From an uncultured Psychrobacillus sp. (GTDB taxonomy: Bacteria; Bacillota; Bacilli; Bacillales_A; Planococcaceae): DNA of 36,965 nt. Both the position numbers and the translations under genes were made by a program. This document shows, one piece after another, positions 24,277-33,445 of this stretch (positions within the stretch are counted from its first letter, which is position 1; the number at the start of each line of letters is the position of its first letter). The stretch lies in assembly GCA_934234185.1 (NCBI GenBank), contig CAKQHO010000022.1, positions 1 through 36,965 on the forward strand. Direction: 5' to 3'. The notes beneath the pieces are model-generated. The model saw only the letters and a list, made by a program, of their open reading frames with translations. It made no database searches and was not told where the DNA came from.

Positions 24277-24846
24277 TTCTGTGTGGTCCTTCTTCATTCG
24301 ATGCAGCGCACCATTTAATTGATCCATAATGATGGTATCGATCATTTGTATTAATTGTTCAGGTGTGTGGTCCATTTCCTGTTGGAGCCAGCTAACGACC
24401 ATAGCTGCTAGGGAGATTGTGTAATAATGGGTAAGAAAATTCATATGCTCTTCAGGTATCCTCATATCGTTGCCCACATCCTGCACGACCTTCCCAATGA
24501 TGTTATTTATATCAGCATAGAAGAAACGTTTCAGATGCTTATGGCCGACAGATTCCAATGCGCATGTTGCGAAGGCTCTGTTATCCTCAATGTAGCGGAA
24601 CAATTGGAGTAACCCCTCTTGCCAAATACCTGCGCCTTCCTGCTGTGCTAATAATTGAATCACTTCCTCTTGCAGTGTCCACTTCAATAAGTCATAGATA
24701 TCTTCAAAGTGATAATAGAAGGTTTGTCTATTTACTTGAGCAGCCTCTGCCAGCTCCTTAATCGAAATTTTTTCTAATGGTCTGTTAGCCATTAGCTCTT
24801 TTAGAGTTGCTGCTAGCAGAGCTTTTGTCTGTTCACCGTTCTTCAT
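24274..24846 (-). CDS. TetR/AcrR-family repressor
   Basis: A 190-residue one-component regulator. The N-terminal helix-turn-helix is clear: ISIKELAEAAQVNRQTFYYHFEDIYDLL near residues 27-54. The C-terminal ligand domain resembles the group often named TetR_C_8 / DhaS-like, but the ligand is not evident. AGGAGGAG precedes the ATG. It is divergent from the MMPL transporter gene across a 360-base gap, so it most likely represses that transporter and itself. A short dyad TAACGATGTTA near the transporter's start is a candidate operator. Confidence 0.85.
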   Translation of the reverse strand: MKNGEQTKALLAATLKELMANRPLEKISIKELAEAAQVNRQTFYYHFEDIYDLLKWTLQEEVIQLLAQQEGAGIWQEGLLQLFRYIEDNRAFATCALESVGHKHLKRFFYADINNIIGKVVQDVGNDMRIPEEHMNFLTHYYTISLAAMVVSWLQQEMDHTPEQLIQMIDTIIMDQLNGALHRMKKDHTE

Positions 24847-25141
24847 CTTAATCTCCTCCTATTTAGCGATTCATCTTTTCATCCTCACTTTTGTTTCTTT
24901 CTTATACTTTAGGGTTATTACTAGGTTATTACGCTTTTTGGTGGATTACATACTATATAGTTAGCTTTGATCACTTGCTTTGTCTCCCTCTTTAGAATGA
25001 AGCGATAAACTGTCTATAGCTTCACACTTTGATTGGGGTAAACTATTTCTTTTATAGAAGGGTTAGTATAAAGTTCCCCCTATTTTAAATCACCTATTAT
25101 TTCATAAAAAGTTTATACACTTTGCCAAGAATGTCTATTTT

Positions 25142-25188
25142 CATCCCATACTAACGATGTTACATTTTGGGATGGAGTTAATTATATT
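25142..25188 (+). promoter_or_regulatory. Candidate TetR operator and promoter of the MMPL gene
   Basis: TAACGATGTTA (25152-25162) is a dyad nested in a larger one, CATCCCA (25142-25148) with TGGGATG (25168-25174). A -10-like TATATT lies at 25183-25188 and overlaps no gene; the -35 is poor. The rest of the 24847-25199 gap shows only AT-rich sequence with a spaced GTATAAA/TTTATAC pair (about 25068 and 25112). Confidence 0.35.
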
Positions 25189-25208
25189 TTAACAAAGAGG
25201 TGAATGAA

Positions 25209-28200
25209 TTGGGCAATTGGATGAATAAGCGAACAGCAGGATTATTGTTTTGGGTAGTATTTTCGGTCATTATGGTGTTGGTAATGCCAGACCTAGATGA
25301 GCTTGTTCGAGAAAAAGGGCAGGTGAAAATTCCAGAATCCGCACAAAGCGAAAAGGCAGCTGCCATTCTTAGCAAGATGGAGGATGCAGGTGAAGAGACA
25401 TATCAATACATTGCGCTCTTTAATCGAAAAGAACAATTGACCAATAATAATCTTCAAGAAATTGAAGAAGTAATAGACACGCTGAGAGAAAGAGAACAAG
25501 AGCTAGGCATAACTAGTATTCTTGCCTTTTCAGACAGTGAAGAAACTAAAAAACAGCTTGCGGCTGATGACGGAACTACTGTATTGGCTCAAATAAGTAT
25601 TAATAAATCACAGGGAACCGTAGAAGAGGTAGCGCAATCACTACGTGACATTATAAGGGTTGAAGGCGTGGATACGTATCTTACTGGTAGCGACTTGGTA
25701 GTAGATGACTTTTCGAAATCTACCCAAGAGGGTGTGAAAAAGACAGAGGTCATCGCGATTATCTTTATTATCGTGGTACTTATCCTAGTATTCCGTTCCC
25801 CGATCGTACCGATTATTTCTCTAATTACAGTGGGAGTATCTTATATTGTTTCATTAGGTCTTGTCGCCTTATTGGTAGATAATTTTAACTTGCCATTTTC
25901 CAACTTCACACAGGTATTCTTAGTGGTTATTTTGTTTGGGATTGGGACGGATTATAATATACTCCTTTTTACAAGATTTAAGGAGGAAATGGTCCACCAA
26001 GATAATGTTATGAAAGCAATTCAAGTTACGTACAAAACAGCTGGTAAGACTGTTGTTTATAGTGGATTAGCCGTTTTCATCGGCTTCTTGGCACTCATGT
26101 TTGCTGATTTCAAGCCATATCAGGCAACATCGTTAGTTGCCATTGGGATAGGAACGCTTCTCCTTGTTTTATTAACATTAAACCCATTTTTTATGGGAGT
26201 GTTTGGACTGAAAATGTTCTGGCCAGTTAAAAAAGTGAATGGTCATCCGGACAATAAGCTTTGGGGATTTTTAGCGAAGAACTCCTTCTTCCGACCAATT
26301 TCTGCGATAGTGATTGTTCTGGCTATCTGCACGCCATTAATCCTTAAGTATTCTGGGGATCTGAATTATAATGATTTGGTTGAAATTGATGATAGCTATG
26401 AATCAAAACAAGCCATTGGGATTATTGAAAATCATTTTTTACCCGGATTTTCTGCACCAATGAATGTGGTGATTCAAGCAAAAGAACCACTGGACAATCA
26501 AAAATCATTACAGGATCTCGATGCTCTAACCTCCTCGATAGCAGAAATAGAGGGAGTGGCAGAAGTATACTCTGTTACACGACCAACAAGCGAAAGAATT
26601 GAGGAGTTGTATTTAACCAAGCAATCAGAGGAATTAAATACAGGTATTGGGGAAGCGAAGGGAGGAGTAGAGGAAATAAACGAGGGACTCTCTGAAGCGG
26701 AAGGAAAGCTAGCCAACTCGGATGGAAAGGGAGCAGAGGAGGTCCAACAACTCATTGACGGAACGGCAAGCATGCAGACTGGGGTAGGACAGCTGCAAGA
26801 TGCTATTAATCAGCTTACTGCTGGGTTTCAAAATGGATCTCAAGGAGCAGCTCAGCTACAGGAGGGTCTTTCTTCTCTTAAATCAAATGTTGCTCAGCTA
26901 AGAGAAGCTGCTACCCAGCTTCAAGGAGGTTATCAACAATTAGAAACAGGATTCGGAGCTTTTACTGATTACTTTTCAACTGTATCTAGTGCTGTGACTG
27001 GAGCTAAGCAAGGATATATACAGATTCAACAATCGCTCTTAGCCCTTCAACAATCAAATGATGAGGTTGAGCAGGATGCTAATTTTCAGACTGCTTTAGG
27101 AACTGCGAAAGCAGGGCTGGAGCAGCTAAATGGCTTCGAATCACAGCTAGGCGGAATCGGACCGCAATATGAGCAGGCGGTAGCATCGCTTGAAAAAGCA
27201 AATGATTCACTAGCACAGTTGGTTGGTGGATTAAGTAAGCTAGAAGAAGGGATAGATACACTGCAAGCTGGTGCAAATGAGCTTTCAACAGGTCTTCAAA
27301 CCGGGGCATCTGGATCTGCTCAAATTAGTGAGAAAACAAAAGAAATGCAGACTGGGCTTACCGCCATTAACAATGGACAAAAAGAGCTTCAGACTGGCTT
27401 AAATAATCTCCAATCACAAATCACTGTCCTACAGGATGGTTTAGCAAAAAGTACTGGCGGCTTAGATGAAATTAGTAATGGTCTACAAGATGTACAGAGT
27501 TACTTAGGTGGCCTAAGCACATCTGAGGCTGGGATATTATTTATACCGGAGGAAGTACTTGCTGGAGAAGAATTTGAAGAAAGCTTAGATATGTATATGT
27601 CAGAGGATCGTACAACAACTAGCATGCGTGTGATTCTTCGAGTAAATCCGTATTCAAAGGAAGCCATTCAAATCGCTAGAGATATTGATGAGCAAGTCAA
27701 AGGCTTTGTGAAGGGTACTAGTTTAAAGGATGCAATAGTAGCGATAGGTGGTAAGTCTATGCAGAATGCAGACTTACAGGATATTTCGAAAAGTGATTTT
27801 ATAAGAAGTGCTCTAGTAATGTTAGTCGGAATAGGAATAGTACTAATATTAGTGACTCGTTCCTTATTCCAATCCATTATTATCATCATTTCATTGCTTC
27901 TTACGACGTTTGCTTCTCTAGGTGTATCTGAATTTGTAACGAAGTATATTATTGGTCAAGATTTACTTGGATGGAATGTGCCATTCTTTAGCTTTATCAT
28001 GATAGTGGCACTTGGAGTGGATTATAGTATCTTCCTAATGATGCGCTATAGAGAGCAAGCAGCAGAGTCTTCTGAGTCTATTATTGATGCTGCAAGACAT
28101 ATGGGAGGGGTAGTGCTTTCAGCCGCTCTTATTCTTGGCGGTACATTTGCAGCGCTAATCCCTTCGGGAATCCAATCACTTATTCAGGTGTCTACAGTAG

Positions 28201-28307
28201 TAATGATGGGAATTGCATTCCTTAGTTTTATAATGATGCCTGTGTTTATCCCGGCAGTACTTGGACTTTCTCATAAGCTGGGTAGGCTAGTAAACCGAAA
28301 GAAATAA
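25209..28307 (+). CDS. MMPL/RND-superfamily membrane transporter with long periodic insert
   Basis: A protein of about 1032 residues with the two-fold MMPL layout. First half: one N-terminal helix, an extracytoplasmic domain (about 30-170) and six helices with the FGIGTDYNILLFTRFKEE motif. Second half: another loop and helices with VALGVDYSIFLMMRYREQ. Between them, about residues 470-780 form a Gln/Gly/Leu-rich periodic stretch (repeated LQxG and GLxxL units) of the YhgE/Pip type, probably a long helical extracellular arm. B. subtilis YdfJ is a shorter relative from memory. It probably exports lipids, lipopeptides or drugs. The start is uncertain: AGAGGTG suits TTG 25209, but GTG 25200 and ATG 25221 are possible. 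TetR lies divergently upstream. Confidence 0.87.
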   Translation: MGNWMNKRTAGLLFWVVFSVIMVLVMPDLDELVREKGQVKIPESAQSEKAAAILSKMEDAGEETYQYIALFNRKEQLTNNNLQEIEEVIDTLREREQELGITSILAFSDSEETKKQLAADDGTTVLAQISINKSQGTVEEVAQSLRDIIRVEGVDTYLTGSDLVVDDFSKSTQEGVKKTEVIAIIFIIVVLILVFRSPIVPIISLITVGVSYIVSLGLVALLVDNFNLPFSNFTQVFLVVILFGIGTDYNILLFTRFKEEMVHQDNVMKAIQVTYKTAGKTVVYSGLAVFIGFLALMFADFKPYQATSLVAIGIGTLLLVLLTLNPFFMGVFGLKMFWPVKKVNGHPDNKLWGFLAKNSFFRPISAIVIVLAICTPLILKYSGDLNYNDLVEIDDSYESKQAIGIIENHFLPGFSAPMNVVIQAKEPLDNQKSLQDLDALTSSIAEIEGVAEVYSVTRPTSERIEELYLTKQSEELNTGIGEAKGGVEEINEGLSEAEGKLANSDGKGAEEVQQLIDGTASMQTGVGQLQDAINQLTAGFQNGSQGAAQLQEGLSSLKSNVAQLREAATQLQGGYQQLETGFGAFTDYFSTVSSAVTGAKQGYIQIQQSLLALQQSNDEVEQDANFQTALGTAKAGLEQLNGFESQLGGIGPQYEQAVASLEKANDSLAQLVGGLSKLEEGIDTLQAGANELSTGLQTGASGSAQISEKTKEMQTGLTAINNGQKELQTGLNNLQSQITVLQDGLAKSTGGLDEISNGLQDVQSYLGGLSTSEAGILFIPEEVLAGEEFEESLDMYMSEDRTTTSMRVILRVNPYSKEAIQIARDIDEQVKGFVKGTSLKDAIVAIGGKSMQNADLQDISKSDFIRSALVMLVGIGIVLILVTRSLFQSIIIIISLLLTTFASLGVSEFVTKYIIGQDLLGWNVPFFSFIMIVALGVDYSIFLMMRYREQAAESSESIIDAARHMGGVVLSAALILGGTFAALIPSGIQSLIQVSTVVMMGIAFLSFIMMPVFIPAVLGLSHKLGRLVNRKK

Positions 28308-28317
28308 ATAAAGTAAG

Positions 28318-28359
28318 AAGGATAGGGTAACAGGGCATATACCTGATTAACCTATCCTT
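28318..28359 (+). terminator. Hairpin after the MMPL gene
   Basis: AAGGATAGG (28318-28326) pairs with CCTATCCTT (28351-28359) around a loop with a small inner stem; the following bases (ATTGCT) are only weakly T-rich. Confidence 0.6.
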
Positions 28360-28447
28360 ATTGCTATAAACTGAATTGCTTTAAAGGAAATTTACAGGAA
28401 ATATAGAATTATATCTTCATGTAGGTAATTTTAAGGGGTGTATAGAA

Positions 28448-29293
28448 ATGGATAATAGTATCAAAAAAAATTACGGTGCTTATGAGATGCCAGATGAAAT
28501 TTATCAGCTATTTGATTTGGAAAGAGAACTAAACAGCATGGATCTGTCACTTGACAGTATAGGATTCCAACCTTGCTTTCATGATTTTTTTTATTCAATT
28601 ACACCTCCAGACGTAATCCCTTTCGCAAACACTGGAGGGAATGGTATTCATTTTGGATTTTTGACCGATTTTGGGGAAGTATCTACTTTAACAGAAGCAC
28701 CGATTGTCTGTGTAAGTCCAACTGATGACCCTCCTATTAAATATATGGCACAGAATATACATGAATTTTTCAATTTAGTCGCATCTGTTCCGCATGCGGA
28801 AATGTTAGAAAGAATTGGGTCCAACCCTGACGAGGAATATATTCAGCAAGTAAAGGCAGAGTTTGACGAGTACGATACAGTTGAATGGAAGGAAATGCGT
28901 GATAAAATTTCCGAGTGTTTTAGAAACAAGTTTCACACAATTGAAGTGGACTTAGGGTCCTCTTTAAAAGAGGCAAAGAAAAAGCGCTCCAACTCTATCT
29001 CGATCTCTACTTTAGATGGATTAGGGGTGGTGGGAAGTGAAGAGATCACTAATATAGACAAGAAGAAATACTCGTTCGTATGGAATAAAGTAATAGATGA
29101 GCAAGAGCTAGAAACAATAACGAGTTATTTAAGAGAATGTAACAGGACGGAAAAGCTTGCTTTTATCCGTGATGCAAATTATTCTGTAGTGCTCACTCCT
29201 GATTACGAAAAGAAATTTTTTCCCTTTATTATTGAATTAATGCATTCCTTAAATCTTCGTGATGAAGTACAAAGATTTCTTTTAAAAGCATAA
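28448..29293 (+). CDS. Unknown cytosolic protein (possibly SUKH/SMI1-like)
   Basis: A 281-residue soluble protein without signal or membrane segment. The middle part (about 55-120) contains VIPFANTGGNGIHFGFLTDFG and APIVCVSPTDDPPIKYMAQNIHEFF. This is reminiscent of SMI1/KNR4 (SUKH) proteins, many of which are immunity proteins of polymorphic toxins, but I cannot place it firmly. A charged segment and a helical C terminus follow. The TTAAGGGGTG site precedes the ATG. It is convergent with the lipase/lipoprotein pair, with terminators between, so it is a neighbour rather than an operon member. Function unknown. Confidence 0.6.
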   Translation: MDNSIKKNYGAYEMPDEIYQLFDLERELNSMDLSLDSIGFQPCFHDFFYSITPPDVIPFANTGGNGIHFGFLTDFGEVSTLTEAPIVCVSPTDDPPIKYMAQNIHEFFNLVASVPHAEMLERIGSNPDEEYIQQVKAEFDEYDTVEWKEMRDKISECFRNKFHTIEVDLGSSLKEAKKKRSNSISISTLDGLGVVGSEEITNIDKKKYSFVWNKVIDEQELETITSYLRECNRTEKLAFIRDANYSVVLTPDYEKKFFPFIIELMHSLNLRDEVQRFLLKA

Positions 29294-29297
29294 TTCT

Positions 29298-29325
29298 ATA
29301 GGGATTCAGTCTAGTCCCTATTTTC
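29298..29325 (+). terminator. Terminator after the unknown gene
   Basis: ATAGGGA (29298-29304) pairs with TCCCTAT (29315-29321) and runs into TTT. It starts five bases after the stop codon. Confidence 0.7.
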
Positions 29326-29335
29326 CTCATATAAA

Positions 29336-29368
29336 CAAAAAGAAAAGGTCTGGAGAATCCTCAAGACC
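29336..29368 (-). terminator. Terminator of the lipase operon
   Basis: On the minus strand GGTCTTGAG-GAT-TCTCCAGACC forms a stem with one mismatch and is followed by a T-rich run (29346-29336), about 20 bases past the lipase stop. Confidence 0.7.
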
Positions 29369-29389
29369 AAAGAAGAATACCTTATTAAA

Positions 29390-31483
29390 CTATAACGTGC
29401 ATCTCTCTACTTGTTCTCTCAACAGCTCTAAATTAGTTTTAACGCTTTTAGAAACATCTAAAGTTTCTTCAATAGAGTTTGCCTTTTCATCTGACAGCTG
29501 TTGAATGATATCGGCAAAGATTAGTTCCATTTCCTCTAAGTGGGCTGTAGCTGCAAGATTGTATAAACGGACATTTTGGTAATTGCCTCTTTCGAATATT
29601 GCTGTATCGATATAAGGCTTAAAGTTTTCAATCATTTGCGGGAGATTTGCACTAACTCTAAAGAGTCCCTGACTTAAACTTGATGTTATTTCCTCTGCAT
29701 CTCTCAATGGTTCTAGGACACTGTTAGCAGCCTTTTTTACTCTTTGCTCGTAATCGGTAAATAGGCTAAGTAGTATGGTTAAAGGACTTCCATAAATTGA
29801 TACATTCTTAGCAGCCTGTACTGTAAAGATAGCTCCGTTAATCGCCAAATTGACAGCTCCTGTAATACTTGCCAGATTAGTCAAAAGTGGTTGAGCAAGT
29901 TTACTCAAGACATTTTTTATTTGACTATGTGCTAGCTCAACCTGAATCTCCTTCATTGCTGCTCCCAGCTTCATATAAGGAGAAGATTCAATAGTGAAGA
30001 TGTCGGTTTTACGAATGGGGTTTACTGAATACTCCATAGAACCTCCGCCACTAATTGCACTTGCTAATCTACGATCCTGATTATGGAAGGAGGTTGCCAC
30101 ATCCTGTACCTGAGTTTGATAATCTGTTAGCTGCTTGTATACATCTTCTTTATTTTTATTAATAATGTTGTAATGAGCATTAAACTCGCCTACCACTGCA
30201 TCCACAAATGCATCTGTGCCTCCTTGGAACAGAGCAGGTAGTTCTTGATATACAATATGATGAAGGAATCCTATTAGACTATCGATATTTTCCTTGATTT
30301 GATTTAAAAAGTTTCTAATTGGTGCGAATATAGATTCTACACTGATGTCTGTATTCGTAATAAATTCAATCAACTCGGCAGGCTTTGAATTTAGAACAGA
30401 GTTTAAAAATCTACATCTCTCCTCTGCTGTGTTGACAACCGAGATTAAATCGTCTATAAACCCTTTAATAGCAGTTCCAGTTTCCGATATTCCATTAAAA
30501 ACAGGATCTGCGGCCAAATCATCAAACATTTGCTGAAAAGTATCCTGCAGCTGATTCACTCGTTTTGAAAAATTTGCACTCTCATTTTCAACGATTGCCA
30601 CAGAGTTTCCTAAATATTCACGGACATTGGTCACTTTCCCGGTAACCTGATGCTCGATACCAGCTGCAAGCTTTAGCATGTTTTCCTCATTAATCTCTAT
30701 CTTAGGTGTAAACCCACTATAGAGAGGTGCTCCGGTCCAAAGGCTAGTAACGACATGATCATCTGCACCAACATGGATAAATCCGTATCCTGGCTGTCCT
30801 TTAATACCAACCTCTACTTTGAAGCTACCATCTTCTGCTACATCGACATATCCAGTATGATTACTACCAATCTGTCCAAATAACGGTAATCCATTATTGA
30901 TGCTATATTTGTTCCCTGGTATTCTATGACCTAGCCTAATAGCCTCCTCTGTACTAGTGAGGAAATCATATTTACTGTAGTAGTTATGAATATGGGAATA
31001 GTCTCCCTTCGGATCGACCATTCCTCCAGGTAGGATGGCAGAATTCAATGTTACTGCTCTCACCTGAGGGTTATTAATAGCCACCGCATTTGTTAGTCCA
31101 CCACCCAAGGAGTTACCTGTTACAGACGCTACCGGTCCGACATTCTCGTTTACATAGTCAAAATAAGCTTGCGCATCCTTTATTTGCTGAGGAACTTTAT
31201 TGCCAATAAGTTTTGAATTTGTTAATCCCCAATCTTCTACCATTTGCTGACTTCCCACGAATACAACAGTAATCTCATTTGTTTGAAGGTTTTTAACAGT
31301 AAGAGCGTCTAATCCTGATTCTAAATTATAGTTTGTGTGAATGACCTTGAATGACTTTCCATTTACAACAATATTACTATTCAGAGGATCTTTCTTATAA
31401 GCGTGATGACCAGCTAATTCTATTAAATCTGGATCAGTAGTATTGACGTTTGAAACTTGGTTAATAGTAGGTGAATCCGGCAT
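29390..31483 (-). CDS. Predicted type VII-secreted lipase toxin with C-terminal LXG-like helical domain (TslA-like)
   Basis: A 697-residue protein with no Sec signal peptide. Residues about 15-260 form an alpha/beta-hydrolase lipase: nucleophile elbow VTGNSLGGG with Ser125, a likely acid Asp173 (YSKYDFLTS) and candidate His at 209, 237 or 243. Residues about 270-697 are nearly all helical with two hydrophobic hairpins, and the protein ends in a long amphipathic helix. The enzyme-first, helical-targeting-domain-last order matches the 'reverse' LXG lipase TslA of Staphylococcus aureus, exported by the type VII system, rather than ordinary LXG toxins. AGGAGG, which overlaps the stop of the upstream lipoprotein gene, precedes the ATG, so the two are translationally coupled. 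No T7SS core gene is in the window. Confidence 0.75.
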   Translation of the reverse strand: MPDSPTINQVSNVNTTDPDLIELAGHHAYKKDPLNSNIVVNGKSFKVIHTNYNLESGLDALTVKNLQTNEITVVFVGSQQMVEDWGLTNSKLIGNKVPQQIKDAQAYFDYVNENVGPVASVTGNSLGGGLTNAVAINNPQVRAVTLNSAILPGGMVDPKGDYSHIHNYYSKYDFLTSTEEAIRLGHRIPGNKYSINNGLPLFGQIGSNHTGYVDVAEDGSFKVEVGIKGQPGYGFIHVGADDHVVTSLWTGAPLYSGFTPKIEINEENMLKLAAGIEHQVTGKVTNVREYLGNSVAIVENESANFSKRVNQLQDTFQQMFDDLAADPVFNGISETGTAIKGFIDDLISVVNTAEERCRFLNSVLNSKPAELIEFITNTDISVESIFAPIRNFLNQIKENIDSLIGFLHHIVYQELPALFQGGTDAFVDAVVGEFNAHYNIINKNKEDVYKQLTDYQTQVQDVATSFHNQDRRLASAISGGGSMEYSVNPIRKTDIFTIESSPYMKLGAAMKEIQVELAHSQIKNVLSKLAQPLLTNLASITGAVNLAINGAIFTVQAAKNVSIYGSPLTILLSLFTDYEQRVKKAANSVLEPLRDAEEITSSLSQGLFRVSANLPQMIENFKPYIDTAIFERGNYQNVRLYNLAATAHLEEMELIFADIIQQLSDEKANSIEETLDVSKSVKTNLELLREQVERCTL

Positions 31484-31497
31484 ATTCGTATGTCCTC

Positions 31498-32430
31498 CTA
31501 TTCTTTAATAATACTTTCCATCATAGTTTTATTGATTGAACTTTTTTTAGACCCAGAGGCATATTGAAAGTTAATTAAATTATCATGAAGAACTAAAGAA
31601 TAGGCTCCAGGTGGTAAATTATCCATGCTTTCTATATCCGAGAGTATCTTGTCATATAATTCCTCATCGGGATCTACATCTTCTTCACTCATATATAGAG
31701 TAATGGCTATTGTTAACCATTCTGGATCAAAGAAACTAGAAAATTTTTCTTTTAACTCTTGTTTGTTTATAGAGGGATTCTCAATATATGCTTTATAGGG
31801 TTCAAACAAGTAATCTACAGTAGTATCTAAAAAGTAATAGGAAGATGAATATCCATTTCCTCCCGCTTTTTCAACCGCTTCTATTGGTAACCCGGTTATG
31901 GGATATTTAGAAGAAAGTTCATTTAAATAAGCATCTAAATTTGCAAATTCCTCTTCATACATCATTGCATATAGTGCAGTCGTAATAGCACTTTCAACTT
32001 CTCCCTCTTGAGTAAAAATCGCGTCCTCTTTAATTGTCTTATTTTCTTTATCTATTGGTACAACCGCATAAGTGTAGAAGTGAGGAGTGCCAACAGACTC
32101 TACAAAAACAGAGGCAGCCTCTTCGGCGGGTACTATATTATGAACCTTTACTTCTGTGCGATGTTTACTTTTAAAAAAGGATTTGACTGCATTTTCAATA
32201 ATGTCATGCTTTCCAGCAATAATGTCTTTCGTTTGCTCTCCATTTTGTAGAGTATATCCATCTCCATTGTAGTCTTGAACTCTCATAAAGTTTTCTGCAT
32301 TTAACTTTACGTCCCCAGCCCCTAAGATAACTTTGTCATTTTCTCTTGCTTCAATTTCATTTTCTTTGGTAGTCATACTACATCCTCCTAAAATAATAGT
32401 TAAGCAAATAAAGGGTATTATTTTTTTCAT
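31498..32430 (-). CDS. DUF1672 lipoprotein, predicted immunity protein (TilA-like)
   Basis: A 310-residue exported lipoprotein: basic start MKKII, hydrophobic core, lipobox ILGGC with Cys17. The mature part shows what I recall as DUF1672 hallmarks: RVQDYNGDGYTLQNG near residue 50, VKVHNIVP, then VFVESVGTPHFYTYAVVPID near 108-127, and EEFANLDAYL. DUF1672 lipoproteins in Staphylococcus include the immunity protein that shields the membrane surface from TslA. It is first in the minus operon, 14 bases ahead of the lipase, so the protector is made before the toxin. AGGAGGATG precedes the ATG. The pairing with a lipase supports the immunity role; direct inhibition is inference. Confidence 0.8.
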   Translation of the reverse strand: MKKIIPFICLTIILGGCSMTTKENEIEARENDKVILGAGDVKLNAENFMRVQDYNGDGYTLQNGEQTKDIIAGKHDIIENAVKSFFKSKHRTEVKVHNIVPAEEAASVFVESVGTPHFYTYAVVPIDKENKTIKEDAIFTQEGEVESAITTALYAMMYEEEFANLDAYLNELSSKYPITGLPIEAVEKAGGNGYSSSYYFLDTTVDYLFEPYKAYIENPSINKQELKEKFSSFFDPEWLTIAITLYMSEEDVDPDEELYDKILSDIESMDNLPPGAYSLVLHDNLINFQYASGSKKSSINKTMMESIIKE

Positions 32431-32452
32431 CTCTCATCCTCCTACATGGAGC

Positions 32453-33339
32453 TTTTCTTTCTGGTAGCCCCAATATGTACCATTTCTACTAATTGTATTA
32501 AAAGATAAAGACATATGAAATTAAAAACCAAGATTTTCAATGGAGTTTCATAAAAACAGTAGAAAGGTTGCGAAAAATCTGTTGTCATTAATTAATTTAA
32601 AGGACTTTCGGTTTGGTGGGAGAGGGGAGAAAGTTCCCAAAGAGTTATTGTGAAATACTTTGAATACAAGCTTTTGGAAGCTAAGATATTTCTCCCTATT
32701 TTACATATTCACCTCTTAACATATACCCAAAAATTTTATAATAAATCCCATTTAAAGAAAATTTAGCTGATGAAATTTTTGGAGTAGGATTGTTAAATAA
32801 AAAATTCCACTCGCAGTTAAATAGTCAACAACGTATTTCTATACATAGATATTTTCTTTTACATTACTTAATTTTCCAAAGTAGTATTGTTTATGATCAT
32901 GTTGCATATTCGAAATTAATGAAAATGAGCTTGATTTGTTATCTTTTGTTTTCTTTTCTTTTCATCATCTGAGAAACTGCCTCCAGCTAAAAGTGGCCAC
33001 CATTTTATTCCTGACTAGGGAGAGGAAATTCCTTTCCTTGGGAAACAAGGATTTCTTTTATCGCCTTTGCCTCCTATTAATATTCTATCGGTATCTACCA
33101 TTTAAAAGAGTAATGAAAGAGGAAAGGTAATGAAAGGATTACCTATGATTCGACCTGGCATGTGAGATAAGAGAAAGGTATTTATGGATGATTAGGTCAA
33201 CATACGTAATTTGTGGATAGATAAGCGTAGTGAAAGGGGTGGATAAAAGAATAATAACTTACCATATTTTAAAAATAGGTATATCCATGAAGTAAAATAT
33301 ATCTTTTGTCATGTCTAACTTTTTGCTTATGCGGGTATT
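32453..33339. other. Gene-poor stretch between the lipase operon and the ATP-grasp operon
   Basis: About 890 AT-rich bases without a convincing gene. Two overlapping plus frames (32790-32972 and 32936-33130) are short, are in different frames and have poor codon use; the first has a weak GGAGTAGGA before a TTG. No small helical LXG-partner gene is visible on either strand. Confidence 0.5.
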
Positions 33340-33352
33340 GGAGGATTATATA

Positions 33353-33445
33353 ATGCATTTAACATTATATGTTAAAGATTCTACATATTTACCCACAATA
33401 TATATAGAGAGTGAGAGTTGGATATGTTTAAAACGTATGAGGTAA
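33353..33445 (+). CDS. Possible 30-codon leader peptide overlapping the ATP-grasp gene start
   Basis: An ATG at 33353 with an ideal GGAGG at 33340-33344 opens a 30-codon frame (begins MHLTLYVKDSTYLPTIYIES) that ends at TAA 33443-33445, 22 bases inside the ATP-grasp gene in another frame. The ATP-grasp start itself has only a weak GAGAG site, so translation of the leader could deliver ribosomes to it. No composition typical of an attenuator is seen. It may be chance. Confidence 0.35.
   Translation: MHLTLYVKDSTYLPTIYIESESWICLKRMR

Noticed and set aside
32790..33130. Two overlapping short ORFs before the ATP-grasp operon, considered as LXG partner genes
   Set aside because: They are on the opposite strand to the lipase operon, are in different frames, have Phe/Leu-rich noncoding-like composition and no helical-partner character.
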